Positions 34,342 to 47,893 of a DNA stretch of 64,000 bases are shown piece after piece (positions within the stretch are counted from its first letter, which is position 1; every line of letters starts with the position of its first letter). The notes under the pieces were generated by a model. That model saw nothing but the letters and a program-made list of their open reading frames with translations. It searched no databases and was not told the DNA's origin. The stretch spans positions 1 to 64,000 of the forward strand of contig VZQC01001599.1 in assembly GCA_009823505.1 (NCBI GenBank). Reading direction: 5' to 3'. Source of the stretch: Rhizomys pruinosus. Its lineage: Eukaryota > Chordata > Mammalia > Rodentia > Spalacidae. A program made the translations under genes and the position numbers.

Positions 34342-34376
<35 letters not shown>
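34342..34376. repeat. (CA)n microsatellite
   Basis: About 17 CA units. Confidence 0.97.
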
Positions 34377-34377
<1 letters not shown>

Positions 34378-34469
34378 CAATAATTAAGGAAGAGGTCATG
34401 AAATTAAAAGAGCTGGGGACATGAGAGAGTTGGAGGACTAGCTAGAGATGGCAGTGATGTAAACACACC

Positions 34470-34796
34470 TGTGGTGGTTTGAATGAGTGTCCCCCATAGG
34501 CTTTAAGTATTCAGACATTTTGTCTCCAGTTGGTGGCACTGTTCTTGGAGGTCTTAGAAGGTGTGGCTGTGCTGGAGGAAGTACGTTATTGGGGGCAGGC
34601 TTAGTGAGTTTAACAAGCCTTGAGGTCTCCAGCCTCTCCCTCTCTCTGCTTCCTGTGCTCATTGCGAGATGTGACCCTCGGCTTGCTCCTCCAGCCCTGG
34701 CCACCATGCTTCCCGCCACAATGGACTCTGATTCCCTTTTTTAAGTTCCCTTGCTCATGGTGGTTTTATCACAGCAACAGAAAAATGACTAATACA
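34470..34796 (+). mobile_element. MaLR solo LTR with target duplication
   Basis: Same family as 23096-23452: starts 'tgtggtggtttgaatgag' and ends 'aatgactaataca'. A 5-bp duplication 'acacc' flanks it at 34465-34469 and 34797-34801. A short deletion around 34739 removes the AATAAA region. Confidence 0.95.
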
Positions 34797-34844
34797 ACAC
34801 CACTCATGTGAAATTCTCAAAATTGTTTGAACATTTAAATTACT

Positions 34845-34930
34845 ACTTGGGAGGAAGCAGAGGAAGATCAGGAATTTCAGGCCAGTCTGGACCATGGGAG
34901 TTACTGTCACAAAAACACAAAATGAAACAA
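34845..34930 (+). mobile_element. B1-like fragment, decayed
   Basis: 'acttgggaggaagcagagga', 'tttcaggccagtctgga' and 'acaaaaacacaaaatgaaac' resemble the central and tail parts of a B1. The head is missing. Confidence 0.55.
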
Positions 34931-35079
34931 AAGAAAACAAAGCAGGTGCATTTGAATGGCTGTCATTCTGTCCTTGGAGCAAGGACACAGACTGAGAGAG
35001 CAGTATGGGCCCGGCCCCTGTGAGGCTTGGCCCCTATCACACCCTTCACAAAAGCAGCAGACATCAGATTAGATAATTT

Positions 35080-35450
35080 GGGGGAAGACATTGCTTTAGT
35101 GGTATTTGATGTAGTGGTGACAGGCCCTTCATGCCCAGCCTCAGTGCTGAAGTGTGCTGAAGCATTAGAGCTGCCTGTGGTGTCACAGAGTGAATGATCC
35201 AGTGCATCATTGATGGGGAGAGAATTGAATTTGGCAGCATCCAAAATATAAGCATGATTATGTTTCTCACTAAAGATACTTGGTCTTACTGGTTTTATTC
35301 CCTGCTATTGTGGAGATTGTGTTTTAAACAGGTTTTAAGTGTGTCTTGTGTGTACCTGTATTCTGCATGGCTCTTGTACATAGTTTTATTTGCTGGACTT
35401 TTATGATAAAATAAATATTGAACTTCTTTAGTTGTAGTAAAAACATAATA
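35080..35450 (+). pseudogene. TP53BP1: TP53BP1 processed pseudogene, 5'-truncated
   Basis: 53BP1 is a DNA-break response scaffold with C-terminal tandem BRCT domains. This copy keeps only the last part of the coding region ([33 protein letters not shown]). After a frameshift it reads IQCIIDGERIEF, then QHPKYKHDYVSH followed by the stop at about 35262, as in the parent's C-terminus. The 3'UTR continues to an AATAAA near 35411 and an A-rich tail 'taaaaacataataaaaa' at about 35437-35455. There are no introns. It is truncated at its 5' end, typical of L1-mediated copying. Identification is from memory of the C-terminal sequence. Confidence 0.88.
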
Positions 35451-35464
35451 AAAATGGATGTTCA

Positions 35465-36895
<1,431 letters not shown>

Positions 36896-37420
36896 GCTCT
36901 AAACAACCTTGGATGCCAAACCCAAATACTTTATTCTGCAAAACTATTTATCATGGTTGAAGGGTAACAGAACATTTTCATGACATGAATAGGCTGAAAG
37001 AATTCATATCTTCCAAAGCAGCCCTACAGAGAATACTTGAAACAATATAAAAGACTGAAGATAAGAATGAGCATACTCAAGAGGCTACAGAAAGAAAACA
37101 AAGGAGAGTATGATAATGGAAACACAAAATAGGTTCACAAACATAAAGAAATTAAAATGAAAGTATCTAAAACATACCCTTAAATAATAACATGAAATAT
37201 CAATGGCCTCAACTCCCCTGTCAAAAGACACACACCAAAATGGATCAAAAAAGGAAAATCCATAATTTCACCTTCAGGGGTAGACACTACCTTAGGATAA
37301 AAGGATGGAAAAAATATTCCAAGAAAATGGCTCTATAAAGCAAGCAGGTGTTGCAATTTTAATATCAGACAAAATAGGCTTTAAAACTATTCAGAAGAGG
37401 TAAAGAATGTCAAATAATTC

Positions 37421-37521
37421 TTTTTTTCAAAGACAATTTTTATTGAAACTTTGTGCATTTCATACAAAATTTCAAATCAAATCTAGAATTGTGCCCCCTT
37501 CCCTGCCCCCCCATCCCACCA
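37421..37521 (-). mobile_element. Short L1 3'-end insertion
   Basis: About 100 bp of minus-strand L1 3'UTR ('caatttttattgaaactttg', 'ttcatacaaaatttcaaatc', ending near 'catcccaccag'), with a T run at the left. It interrupts the plus-strand endonuclease region of L1-E and is strongly 5'-truncated. Confidence 0.85.
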
Positions 37522-37816
37522 GAGAAGGTCAAATCACTCTAATCAAAGGATCAACCTATCAAGAAAATATTCCAATCATGATCTATGCACCAAATTCTGT
37601 TGTACCCAATTTCATAAAAACAATACTCCAGGACTATAAAACACAGATTAACACCAATTCAGTAATAGTAGCTGACTTCAATACCCCATTCTCTTCAATA
37701 AACAGGTCAACTGGACAAATAAACAGAGAGACATCTGAATTATATGACATCTTACAAGAAATGGACCTAATGGACATCCACAGAATATTCCAACTATGGA
37801 CCAAGGAATCACTTTC

Positions 37817-38044
37817 TTTTTTTAAATTTTTTTATTTACTTTTTTATGTGTATGAGTGTACTGTCTGCATGTAGGTTTGTGCACCCGTGTCGTGCAATGC
37901 TGCGGAGGTCAGAAGAGGGCATCACATTCCCCTGGAACTGGAGTTAAAGATGGTTCTTAGCCCCATGTGGGTGCTGGGGATCGAACCCTGGTCCTCTGCA
38001 AGAACAGTCGGTGTTCTTAACCGCTAGGCCATCTCTCCAGCCCC
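37817..38044 (-). mobile_element. B2 SINE in L1-E
   Basis: Minus-strand B2, flanked by 'aaggaatcactttc' (37803-37816) and 'aagaatcactttt' (38045-38057), a near-perfect target duplication. Confidence 0.94.
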
Positions 38045-38860
38045 AAGAATCACTTTTATTCAGCAGCCCATGCAAGCTTTCCTAAAATTGACTACAGTCT
38101 GAGACACAAAACAAAACTGAAGAAATTTAAAAATTAAAATAATCCCATGCATTCTTATCAGACAACAGTGTAATAAAGCTTATGATCAACAGCAAAAGAA
38201 GCTCTAGAAACTACACAAACATGGAAATTAAGCAATACACTCCTAGGAACAGATGTTACTAGGCGGGAAGTGGGGAAAGTGGGAGTGAGTTGGAAAGGGA
38301 GGAGGGAGAGATATGGGGGGGCATGGTGGAAGGTAAGAGAACTCAGGAGAGGGAGAGAGGGGGGATAATTGGAGCACTGGTGCTAGGGAAGGAGGAGGGA
38401 GGTGGGAGGGAAAGAAGAAAGATAGAAATGATTGGATCTTGGGTCGCTAGGGAACCCAGAATATAATGTGATGTCCCAAAACCCCATGAGAAGTACATAT
38501 ACACTGTCTGAACATGAGTGCACATGTATACCTGGGGGCTGAATAGCAAGAAACACGGAGCCAGACAGAAGACACCTCCCTTTGAGTGGTTAGTGAGAAA
38601 GTGAGCCAAGAGATTGTCAAAACAACACAGCCTATGGTCAAAGCTATTGATTATCTCCCAGAACTAAAAAATAAGACCCTACTGCTCAAGATATAGTCTA
38701 GAAGAAGGATTTAGACTAATGGAGCAGGAATGTATCTGGAAGCATTCTCCCTAAAGTTTAGTGCTCATAATGCCGGATAATATGCACACTGCTAAGGGAG
38801 AAAATCAATCAATGATACAACCCAGACCTAAAGCCTAAAAACCATAATGGCCTGAAGAGC

Positions 38861-40534
38861 AAGATTTGGCTTGTGGAATAGGGGAAAGAAGAGTACAAAA
38901 GAGAATGATTTGTAAGTATTTAAAGAAACATAGCTGTAAGCACCCTTCAGGGAATTAGGTGAAGTGGAGTGGAAGTTGAGAGAGATGAGCGCTAGAGGTA
39001 GTCAGAATTATATTTTGATGTTCCGTAGAATCACCGTAAATTCAAAGGGAGAATGTATTGATAAGGCAAAAAAGGGGAGAGTTGAAGATAAAGATCAGAA
39101 TAGGCCAAAAGGAGGCACAAATAAGAAATGGACAGTGGAAAGAGAAAAGGGATGAATGAGAAAGCAAGGAGGTAGAAAGGAGAAAGTTAATACACTGGTT
39201 TAAGCATTCCAGTAGGAAATTTTCTTCTTGGGACATACGTGCCAAAAGCTCTGAAAATTGCTTCTCACCATGCTGGTCTTTGTCTATTGCCATCTTCTTC
39301 CCTGTAGTACACTTGTGAGCTGACAGGAGAAGAGAGTTGGGGTCACTGGATTTTTTGTCAGTGTGTTGGAAGTAACATGGTGGGTTCTAGTATGATAGAG
39401 TGTTCCTCTGAAGAGGAATTAATATCCAAGCTGATTGAAATGTATCATAATAATATCCTACTTTGTAAATGCAGTAGAAAATTTTTATTATATTGCTTAT
39501 TATTTCACTCAAAGTTTGAAATGTTGATGATTTTCAAAGACCATTAAATATATCTGAACGCATCTGAACTAGATTAATTTACACACTACAAACCACATGA
39601 GGTGTTGTATACATTCAGGTTGTACTTTAGTGATTTGAAAGATAATTATATTACATTTCCATAGCTTAATTCTAAAATTAGAACCAAACATCATACACAG
39701 AGACAATGAAGCATTTAATTGCTGCTTTCTTAATATTTCATTACATTCTATAAATTAATATGAGTCACAGTAATTCATACCAAAAAGGCCAAAGTGAAAG
39801 ACAGTATCAGAAGATTCCACACCTTTGATCCATTTTCTACCAACTATTTTCCTGAATTAGAAAAAAGTAGAAAATGGAATTCAGAACATTTTTTTAAAGT
39901 TGAAATTCTTAATGTAGAAAAGTAAAATGTACTTCCATCTTAACAGATGCTCAGTATAAATGTGAAGATCTGAACATATTTGGCAGTCATAATAATCCTC
40001 CTGTTAACGACCTGATCATTTGAATATGATGGGTACAGGACTTGTACTCCAAAATATAACACCTTTGCATCTGAAAAATGGAAGAAGTTGAAAACTCACT
40101 CACTTTTCTCTCACCTGACTATTGCCAGAAGTAGGTCATAAAAGCTTCCTTCCAAAGGTGCTACCCTATATCCAGATGACAGGAAGGCCCTTGTTGAAGA
40201 CTCGGGGACACAGACATAAATATGAACAAACAGGCCTTGCTAAGTTCTTCCTAGTTTATCACTAGTAGATAATAGCTCCTTTGTCCAATCACAGTTCTAC
40301 AAACCATCCACTTCATCAGACTTGGCACAAAAATGCACATTTTTCCCTGTGTCTTTGGCTATTTTTTCTGAATGTTTACATATGTTAGTGAATATTTTTT
40401 TTATTTTTTTCTTGTTAATCTTTTCTTATAGAGGTCTCAATTGTGAACCTAATGGTATGGAAGAGAAGAAATATGTTCTTCCCTATAGGAAGAATAAACT
40501 GAAGCTAAACCAGCACAAGATTCTTCTTGAGCAA
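38861..40534. other. Unannotated DNA
   Basis: AT-rich DNA with no recognised gene. The 38900-39230 part is purine-rich and could be further L1 3'UTR. Open frames have no family signature. Confidence 0.5.
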
Positions 40535-41222
40535 TGTCTTAGCTTGTTTGTGTTGGTATAATAAAATCCTATAGACTGGGTTCTGCAGTGTAAATTGCTT
40601 CCTGTGAGGTGATGAAATCCATAAGAAGAAAAACCTAATGGGATATCCTTACATCACAAGGAGCAAGTGCTTTAAGGAGACCCCTTCCTCTCTCTCTCAT
40701 TGTTCTCTGACTCACAAGGAGAATGATTTTCCATTCTTATATTCCCCACCATGATGGCTAACCAACCATGGATTAGAATCTCAAAGCTGTGAGCCAAGAT
40801 AAACCTTTTCTCTTTACAAATTAAATAATATCTAAGGTAGTTTGTTATATTGACAGAAAGCTAGCACATTGGATAAATTATAACCAATAACAATTTATTC
40901 AGCTCATAGGTGGAGATAACATATCTGATGATGCCTTCTCACTGCATCATCACAACATGTGTGAGCCACACTACATGGTGAGGAGCCTGCACAAGAGAAG
41001 GAGACCTGAACATATAACTCACTTCTTTAACAAATTATGTCATGGAAATTAGTAAACACACTTCAATCACAGTAGCAGTAGTACATTCATAAAGACAGAG
41101 CTCTCAGGGTTTAATCACCTCTTTCTTAAAGGCCCCACCTCTCAAGACTGTCACACTGGGAATTATGTTTCCAATGTGTGAACTTTGAGGTATACATTCA
41201 AGCCATTGAATTGAAGAAATAG
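40535..41222 (-). mobile_element. Old MST/MLT-type MaLR LTR, split by another LTR-like piece
   Basis: 40535-40615 ('tgttggtataataaaatcct', 'atagactgggtt') and 40868-41222 ('aatttattcagctcatagg', 'aaaggccccacctctcaag', 'cacactgggaattatgtttc') match the two ends of a minus-strand MST/MLT MaLR LTR. Between them, 40616-40867 looks like a separate plus-strand LTR fragment with 'gagccaagataaacc' near 40792. Confidence 0.65.
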
Positions 41223-41596
41223 CATTCTTTGCTTGGATATTGGGGTACAAATTTAAGCCAACAAAGAAGTCCATAAACAACATTTTGCTTCTCTTCCTAT
41301 TTCCCAGTAAGAACTATTAAGACTATGGATAAGTGAACACACATTAAGTTGAAATCACATACCCACACAAATTCAAGTTGTCTAGAGTCACTAATTCCAC
41401 AAAATTGTCTCATGAGACAGTGATTATGGTATTCAACATAGTATGAGTTCTCAAGAACAGACAACAAATTGAGAGTTCAGCTACTATAATTATAATAACA
41501 ACAAAACAAAATCATTTGACCAAATGAATAAACTCAGAATTACTTTCACACTAATACACACACATACCAAAGGAAACCCATATGGATTTCCTTTCA

Positions 41597-41731
41597 TTTT
41601 TGACAGGGTCTCCCTAGCCCCAGGTGGCCTGGAACTCACTATATAGAGCAGGCTGGCTTTGATTTCACAGAGATCAGCCTGCCTTTGCCTCCTGAGCTGG
41701 GATTAAAGGAGTGTGCCACCACTCCCAGCTC
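41597..41731 (-). mobile_element. B1 SINE
   Basis: Minus-strand B1 from 'tttttgacagggtctcc' to 'caccactcccagctcac'. Confidence 0.9.
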
Positions 41732-41792
41732 ACAGTAATATTTCAACAATTCTAGCTTAATAATCTTTTCACTTCTAAAACTTCAATAGTCA

Positions 41793-41866
41793 GCAGGAGA
41801 GATGATTCAGTGGGTAAAGTATTTGCTGTACAAATGCAAGGTCCTGAGGTCAGAAACCACCAGTGT
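41793..41866 (+). mobile_element. Old B2/B4-like SINE head fragment
   Basis: 'gcaggagagatgattcagtg', 'ggtaaagtatttgctgt' and 'gaggtcagaaaccaccag' match a tRNA-like SINE head, older than the B2s elsewhere in the window. Confidence 0.6.
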
Positions 41867-41920
41867 TAGGAATAGGAGTTAGGAATAGGAGTTTCAAAGC
41901 AACCAACCTCAACAATCTTT

Positions 41921-42063
41921 TTTTTATTATATAAAAGGAAGAGTCTATTTGAGCTTACAATTGAAGGTTCCAGGGAATTAGAGTCCATTGTGGCGGGATG
42001 CATGGTGGCCCAGGACTGGAGCAGAAAGCCGAGGTTCACATCTCGCACTGAGCACAGGAAGTG

Positions 42064-42126
<63 letters not shown>

Positions 42127-42284
42127 GAGGCCACAAGGTTTGTTAAAGGCACTAAGCCCGCCCCCAATGACATACTTCCTCCAGCATGGCCACACCTTCT
42201 AAGACCTTCCAGAACAGTGCCACCAACTGGTGACAAAATATCTGAATATTAAGCCTATGGGGACATTTCATTCAAACCACTGCA
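41921..42284 (-). mobile_element. MaLR LTR, minus strand, with AG expansion
   Basis: Same MaLR LTR family as 23096-23452 in reverse. The right end is 'cattcaaaccactgca'. The left end lacks about 50 bp. An AG microsatellite (42064-42121) has grown from the LTR's natural 'gagagagag' segment. Confidence 0.88.
42064..42121. repeat. (AG)n microsatellite inside MaLR LTR
   Basis: Nearly pure AG of 58 bp. Related LTRs have only 10-20 bp of AG at this position. Confidence 0.95.
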
Positions 42285-42504
42285 TTAATCAATACCAAAA
42301 CTACATCTTTCAGTGGACCCAGGAGAGGTAAAGTTGCCATTAGCTGTGCTGCAACCAGGTGCAGATTTGCTCACTGCCCATCCACACTATCAGTAGGATC
42401 TTGAAGGTTTTGCAGCCGGAATCCATTGAGGAATTGGAATCAAGTACAGGCTGCCCACTCTGGCACAGTTTGCAGTTCACCTGGGACAGTTGAGTAACAT
42501 GTTT
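42285..42504. other. Unassigned sequence
   Basis: GC-moderate, non-L1, non-SINE sequence ('ctgcaaccaggtgcagattt', 'cagccggaatccattgagg'). It could be a small retrocopy or an ERV edge; not identified. Confidence 0.4.
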
Positions 42505-42712
42505 TTCTTTTTTTTCTTTTTATTATATTTTAAGGGATTCACAATATAAGAGCACAGTTGTTTTCAGATCACATTGATGTTGCTCAGTTTGCCATACAAT
42601 TAGGTAATTGGTGCTAGCATCCACAGATGAGTGATTTTCATTTGTTTTTCTGGGACTGTGTTATTTCACTCAGCATGATATCTTCTAGCTCCAGCCATTT
42701 ACCTGCAACCTC
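42505..42712 (-). mobile_element. 5'-truncated L1 3' end
   Basis: A T-rich start, then minus-strand L1 3'UTR and ORF2 C-terminal sequence ('gctagcatccacagatgag', 'tttttctgggactgtgtta', 'cttctagctccagccattt'), ending near 42712. Confidence 0.85.
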
Positions 42713-43099
42713 AAGAATCTAAAGTGACCTTTATTATGATCAATGATTGCTGGCTAACTGACCTGTGGAAATTGGCATTAGCCATATGGGTCAAGAGACA
42801 GGGAGCTCAAGTATGTTTGTTGTAGAAATAAAGTTATGGGGTGTTTGTAAAGGGCTTAAGGCCCACACTGTTTGCAGAACAGGAATCACTTTAAACTTGG
42901 TGATCACCCTTTATTCCAGATTCTAAAGAGGAATAGATTGGTGTGGGGTGATGTACATAACTCCAACTGCTTCTTACTGAGCAGGGGTATGGAGGTGGGG
43001 CAGAGGGGTTGGGGTCCATTGGAGGAGGGGGATAAAGGAGTCCTCTGGTGGGATAGAGTGGGAACAGGAACGTAGTCTTGATTTGGTCCTGGGTGCTGG

Positions 43100-43870
43100 C
43101 TTAGGCAGTCATATGGGCTACTTCAGTGCTGCAATTCTGTAAGAATCTTTGGAGACACGTGATTAAGCATAAACAGTGGTTACTAAAAAGAGGATACAAA
43201 CCAGAGGTCCCAAGAGGGAGCGCCAATCATGACAGCCATTGTCTTATGTTTGATCATGGTCCTCCCACTTCTGAAGACTTGCCAAGTTCTGAGACCAGAT
43301 CCCACAGTTTCTGACTATTCCTGACTGGATGATGTAGAAGCAGCATTCCTCCTGGAGGAGGAGACAGGCACCTCCCTTTCCAATAGTAAGGAGGTCCAAG
43401 GTTCATTGGTTTTGGAGAAAAGCTCCTGCGAGGGAGTCTATCCAATTTTGGAAGGTTGTGATGGAAGCTGCAAGTTCATCTACCTAATCTGAGAGGGCTT
43501 TAGATAGCTTTTGGAAGTAACAGGTGCAGGTGGAAATTCCAACTATGCCTGTGCTGAGGGAAGAGGAAAGGTCCAGTCTGGCCATAATCAGAAGGAGTTG
43601 AGGGGATTTTTTTGGTAGGAGGGGAAAGGTGAAAACAAAAGGGATGCCATGAGTGGGACAGAGACTGTTTGTTTGGGAGGAGTTGGATGTCAGGGTATTT
43701 GAAGACCAGGGTGCAACCACCAGACCAGCACAGGTGTAGGAACTGCAAAGGAAGAAGATGCCTGAGGAGTTGAGAAGGAACCAGTATGACAGCATAAGGA
43801 GCTGAGAGATTTCTGAAGCTGGGGACCAATCTGGTGCCATGATAATCTTGTCCTCCCAAGTTAGAAATTC
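43100..43870 (-). pseudogene. ERV env relic, transmembrane subunit
   Basis: The minus strand is open from 43840 to 43484, ending in a GIVGISTCTC segment and a Leu/Ser/Ala heptad-like segment. In another frame at about 43390-43330 it reads [10 protein letters not shown] followed by a CX6CC motif (C, LLLQEE, CC). This is the gammaretroviral-type fusion-subunit layout, interrupted by frameshifts. It would anchor the surface subunit and drive membrane fusion in an intact virus; this copy cannot. Confidence 0.75.
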
Positions 43871-44599
43871 ATTTGATAACTGTTGCCACTGGATGTGTTG
43901 GTGACAGAAGAGGAGGTGAGGGATATGAGGCTTCAGGAAGGATTTTAACTGAAAGTGAGTTGGGTGGAGAGATAGGCTAATGGGGAGAGAATTATCATGT
44001 CAAAAATGAATAGGACCCTGAGATGACTAGAGGAATCTGAAGAGTAATGCATCCAGGAGTGGCAGGGGTGGTATGATAGAAACAAATGTTAACCCAACAG
44101 GAAGTAAAGGGGAAGGAGTCTAGCAACAGCTGGGATGTGGGGGTTCTGAAGAACCAAAGGATGTTTTTCCAGTTACCAACATTTTGTTTTAGGGTGTTAG
44201 AGAATAGATTGTTTTTGGAGAGGTCCTTCTTTTAGTGGTTGAAAGAGGGTTGGATTTGGAGTGTGTGATTGCAGAGTGAGGTGGAACAATTACCTAGAAA
44301 ACTCAAAGGGATGGGGAATTGGAGAAACAGAGTCCCCTGTCACAGGTGTGGAGGTGGAGTGGAGTGTATTCCAAGTGAGCTGGCCAAAAGTCAGTGTGTT
44401 TCCCTAGGAAACAAGGGAAGAAGGTAAGGAGAGGGTTCTTTATAGAGGGAGGGAAGAAAGGGGGTGTGGATTGGAGACCTGGAATGAACAGGAGACACAC
44501 AAGCCCTCAAAATGGCTTCGTAGGAAGGGCTTTGTGGGCAGAATACAGAGTTTGAGGAGAGCTAAGAGAAATAATTTTATTCAGTCCAGGTGTGTCTCC

Positions 44600-47000
44600 A
44601 TTTTTAGTTTGATATGAGTTCCCTTAAGGGTTCTGTTAATCCTCTCTACTTTGCTTTACGATTGTGGTTGGTATGGTTTATGAAATTTCCAGGGCATCTG
44701 GTAAAACTGGACTACAGACAAGGTGACATTAGAGACTAATGTCAAACCATTGTGGGACTGTAGGGAGGTTAATAAGCTGAAGGTGGGATGATTTCTCCAG
44801 TGAGAAGGGAGTGTGAACCCCCTCTTTCTGGTCCTGGGGAATGCATCAACTCACCTAGTAAAGGTATCTACAAGTACCAAGAAGAGTTTATGTTATTTTT
44901 ATAGGGGGCATATGGGTGAAGTCTGCTTGCCAGTTGGTGCCTGGGAGCTTCTCTCTAGCCTGATGAGTGGGGTGGGGTGTGGAAGCTGATGTGAGTATTT
45001 GTGTTGGATCTCTGACAGACCTGGCAGGAGATAGTGAGTTCCTGACAGTGCTGTTTGTCTTGTGGGGTCAGCTGGACTCCTGTATTCAGGAAAGATAAAA
45101 GGGAGGTGTTATCTGGATGGAAAAGGAAGTGATGGTAGGTAAGAACATCAGATGGGAGAGGAGGGTTTTTGACTATGGTCTTTATAGTGGCAGGATTGAA
45201 CAGAGGCCTAGAAATAAGATAGCACTGTTTTCTTTGGCCAGGCCATCAGCCTCATTGTTGGCCATGGAGATACATTTTCAATCTTTTTGATGCCCTCTAC
45301 AGTGAATAATGACCTTGTTGGTAACTGGGCAGCTTCCAGCAGGTCATGAATAAGGCAACCATTGATTATGGAAGTTCCCTTCTGGGTGAGGAAACCCCTT
45401 TCTCTTTATATTAGAACACTGGAATGGAGAATGTTGTAGGCATATTTTTAGTCTGCACAAATATTTACAGGTTCTCTTCTGCCAAGCCTAAGGGCCTTGG
45501 TAAGGACTATAGCTCAGCCTCTGGTAACAGGGGCGCTGCATCTATGATCTCATGGGATGAAGGGGCAAAGGGCTGATGGGTCTCTCTTACCAGGACTGTG
45601 TATCTAATGATGGATGGCAGTGCCTTTTGTCAGCTCACTCCTGTCTGTGAATCAGTCTGGTGCCTGCAGGATTTGAGTGTCAATTATGTGGGAAAAAGGG
45701 TTGCAGGCAAGATCTAGATTTTTGGAGTGGGAATGAGCAGAGCAGATCTGGAAGTTGAACTGGGGTTAATAAGGTTGCAAGAAAGAGCTGTGTTCAGGCA
45801 GAGGGTAGAGTAAGGAGTACTTGATGTTAGAAAAGTCCTTTAAGGAGTGGGGACAGAGAATTAGAAGTGGGCTATGCAAGGTTGGTTTACTGACCTCCAG
45901 AATTAAGAAGGCTGAGGCTGCTGGTGCCTGAAGGCAAGGAGGCCAGGCCAGGTTTATCAAATCAAGCTGTTTGGACAGACAATGGAGTGATAAGTTTCAC
46001 CAGCCTTCTGGCAAAGGAGGGTAAAGCCTGTCCCTTATCAGAAGGAAGGTAAAATGGCCCAAAGACAGATAGAGAATGGAGACCTTGGCTAGGGCTTGTT
46101 TTATGTCTTTTGGGGGAGAGCTAGAGAAGAGGGAGGCAGGAAGGGCTCATCCCAGGGGCCCTTAGGTGCATGGTACAAGGTTGGGGCATTTAGTGAAAAG
46201 TTGGGAAACCAGATATGGAAAAACCCAAAGAGGCCTAACAGAGATCTCTTTTGTGAAGTGGAGAAGGATTTCTAAGATGTTGGCTATTCTATTGGAGGGG
46301 ATTATTGGTCTACTTGGTTGATAAGAAGAGTTCTGTGGTCTGACAAAATTGTGTCTTTTGGTGGGACATGTAACATCTCCAGTCAGTTAAGGGATTTAGT
46401 AAAGCGATAGAGTCTTCTACGCATGTTTCTTTGGAGGGACTGCAGAGAAATCTACATGATGAAGAAGGTGACCTGCAAAAGGCATAAAGTAGAAAGCTCC
46501 TTTTGTAGAGCCTGACCAAAATAGTGTGGGCTGTCCCTAAACCCTTGGGGCAGGATATCCACATAAGTGCTCGGTCATTTAAGGTATTGGGGTCTTCCCA
46601 GATGAAAGCAAGAGGCTGAGGGTCAGGGTACAGGAAAGCGGGAAAGAATGACTCTTAGTGGCTGGCCTGAGGGGATAGTGGATAAAAGGGTATAGGGGTT
46701 GGGACCACCAAGTGAGTGGGAATGAAAGCAGTGTTTATTTTCCTGAGGTATTGGATGAGCCTGCATGAGCTCTTTGGAGGGGAGTTGTTATTTTTTGTTT
46801 CTTTTTTTGACTCTCAGGATGGGGTATTATGGGGAAAATTTGTAAGAGTGGTGAGGTTAACTTTTAGTCCTCTGCAGGTAACAGGGGAAAGAAGATATTG
46901 GACCTGGGTAATATAGGAGTGGGGTCCCTTTAAGGAGACCCTGACAAAATGCTGGTGGTTGGCAACTATTGGTTTGTCAATATCACAGGCCCAGAGATTG
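44600..47000 (-). pseudogene. ERV class I pol relic (RT, RNase H, integrase)
   Basis: Minus-strand pieces recognisable as retroviral pol. RT is at 46564-46310 (YMSHQKTQFCQ region), with RNase H and the integrase zinc-domain region around 45400-45000. The integrase core lies near 44930-44850 (DFTHMP) and its C-terminal part to 44600. Frames shift often, so boundaries are approximate. Confidence 0.65.
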
Positions 47001-47893
47001 AAAGAAGCCCCTAAGAGAAGGAGGTCTTCAGGAAGAAAAATGGGAGTTGATGGTCAAGCCAGAGTCCAACATTAAACAAAAGATGGCTGTTTAACTAAAA
47101 GCGGGAAAGAAGGAAGGTGTAGGGTGGCCTCAAGTGTTTGGGGGGATTTTTATTGCTTTGTTTTGTTTTAATAAACACCATCATAAGAGGGAGGCATGTG
47201 GGGCATGTGGGTGTGATGATGAAGTAGTGTGATATAGTTAATTGCGTGAACACTCAGTGGATCCTAAGAGTAAGCCTGGGAAAGTAGGGAACTCCAGTTA
47301 CAGGAGAGTGGGAGCTTGAAGAGGGTCCTGACCAGAAGATAAGGAGGGAAAAGGATGGTCTGCTGTCACAAAGGATCACAGTTCCAATTACCTGGGCTTC
47401 CTTGGATGTCTTACCTCAGACAAGTAGGGCAGGTGAGCATGGGACACCTCATTCTAATAACAGGGCAGGAGTATTGTCGCTGGGAGGCATAGGAACCACT
47501 GAAAATCATCCTTGATGACCGTGAGGGCAGGCCATCTTCCTGACCCCAGTGTCCACAGAAATACAGGTGAGGGCCAGAGGTTCAGACAAGACTCTGCCCA
47601 GTGCCTTGATGTAGACCCCGACATAATATTAAGGAAGATATGGAGATATGGATTTTAATCCTTGTTTTCTTTCTGTGTCTCTGTCAGCAAAATTCAGCTG
47701 ACAAATTTGCAGTAAGAATGCTGACACAGCTACCCACTTGCCTGTGTCCTGATAAAATGTCCTCGATTCTGTTTGACTCAAATGAAGACTTCTGCATTGG
47801 TTTTCAGATAGAGGATTTTTAAGCATTTGTTTTCTTTCTAAACTTATAATAGTTTTCCTAATTTTGAGACTTTACTGATTTTCTTTTAACCTC

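Larger units (their letters stand above)
36905..38860 (+). mobile_element. LINE-1 relic (L1-E), plus strand, internally deleted
   Basis: ORF1 C-terminal sequence (from 36905, 'ccaaatactttattctgcaa') is followed by the ORF2 endonuclease (ISMASTPL-like at about 37195, IYAPNSVVPNFIKTIL at about 37580, ETSELYDILQEMDLMDIHRI). At about 38255 it jumps to a purine-rich L1 3'UTR, so RT and the C-terminus are deleted. It is split by an L1 3'-end fragment (37421-37521) and a B2. The right end is uncertain. Confidence 0.8.
42713..47600 (-). mobile_element. Class I ERV relic, minus strand, protease-like region to env
   Basis: A decayed gammaretrovirus-like provirus on the minus strand. From right to left: gag zinc-knuckle-like and protease-like sequence (47560-47000), RT (about 46930-46100, with a changed LPQG region near 46550), RNase H and integrase (about 46100-44600, with WQADFTHMP near 44930), surface env (44600-43900) and transmembrane env (43870-43100). 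No LTR of its own is recognised at either edge, and all frames carry stops. It is distinct from the ERV-L to its right. Confidence 0.75.

Noticed and set aside
38260..38450. G-rich stretch considered as a CpG island or promoter
   Set aside because: Purine-rich with few CpGs; it matches L1 3'UTR layout, as at 59980-60240.
42061..42252. Glu/Arg-rich frame and its Ser/Leu-rich antisense
   Set aside because: Products of the AG microsatellite in a MaLR LTR.
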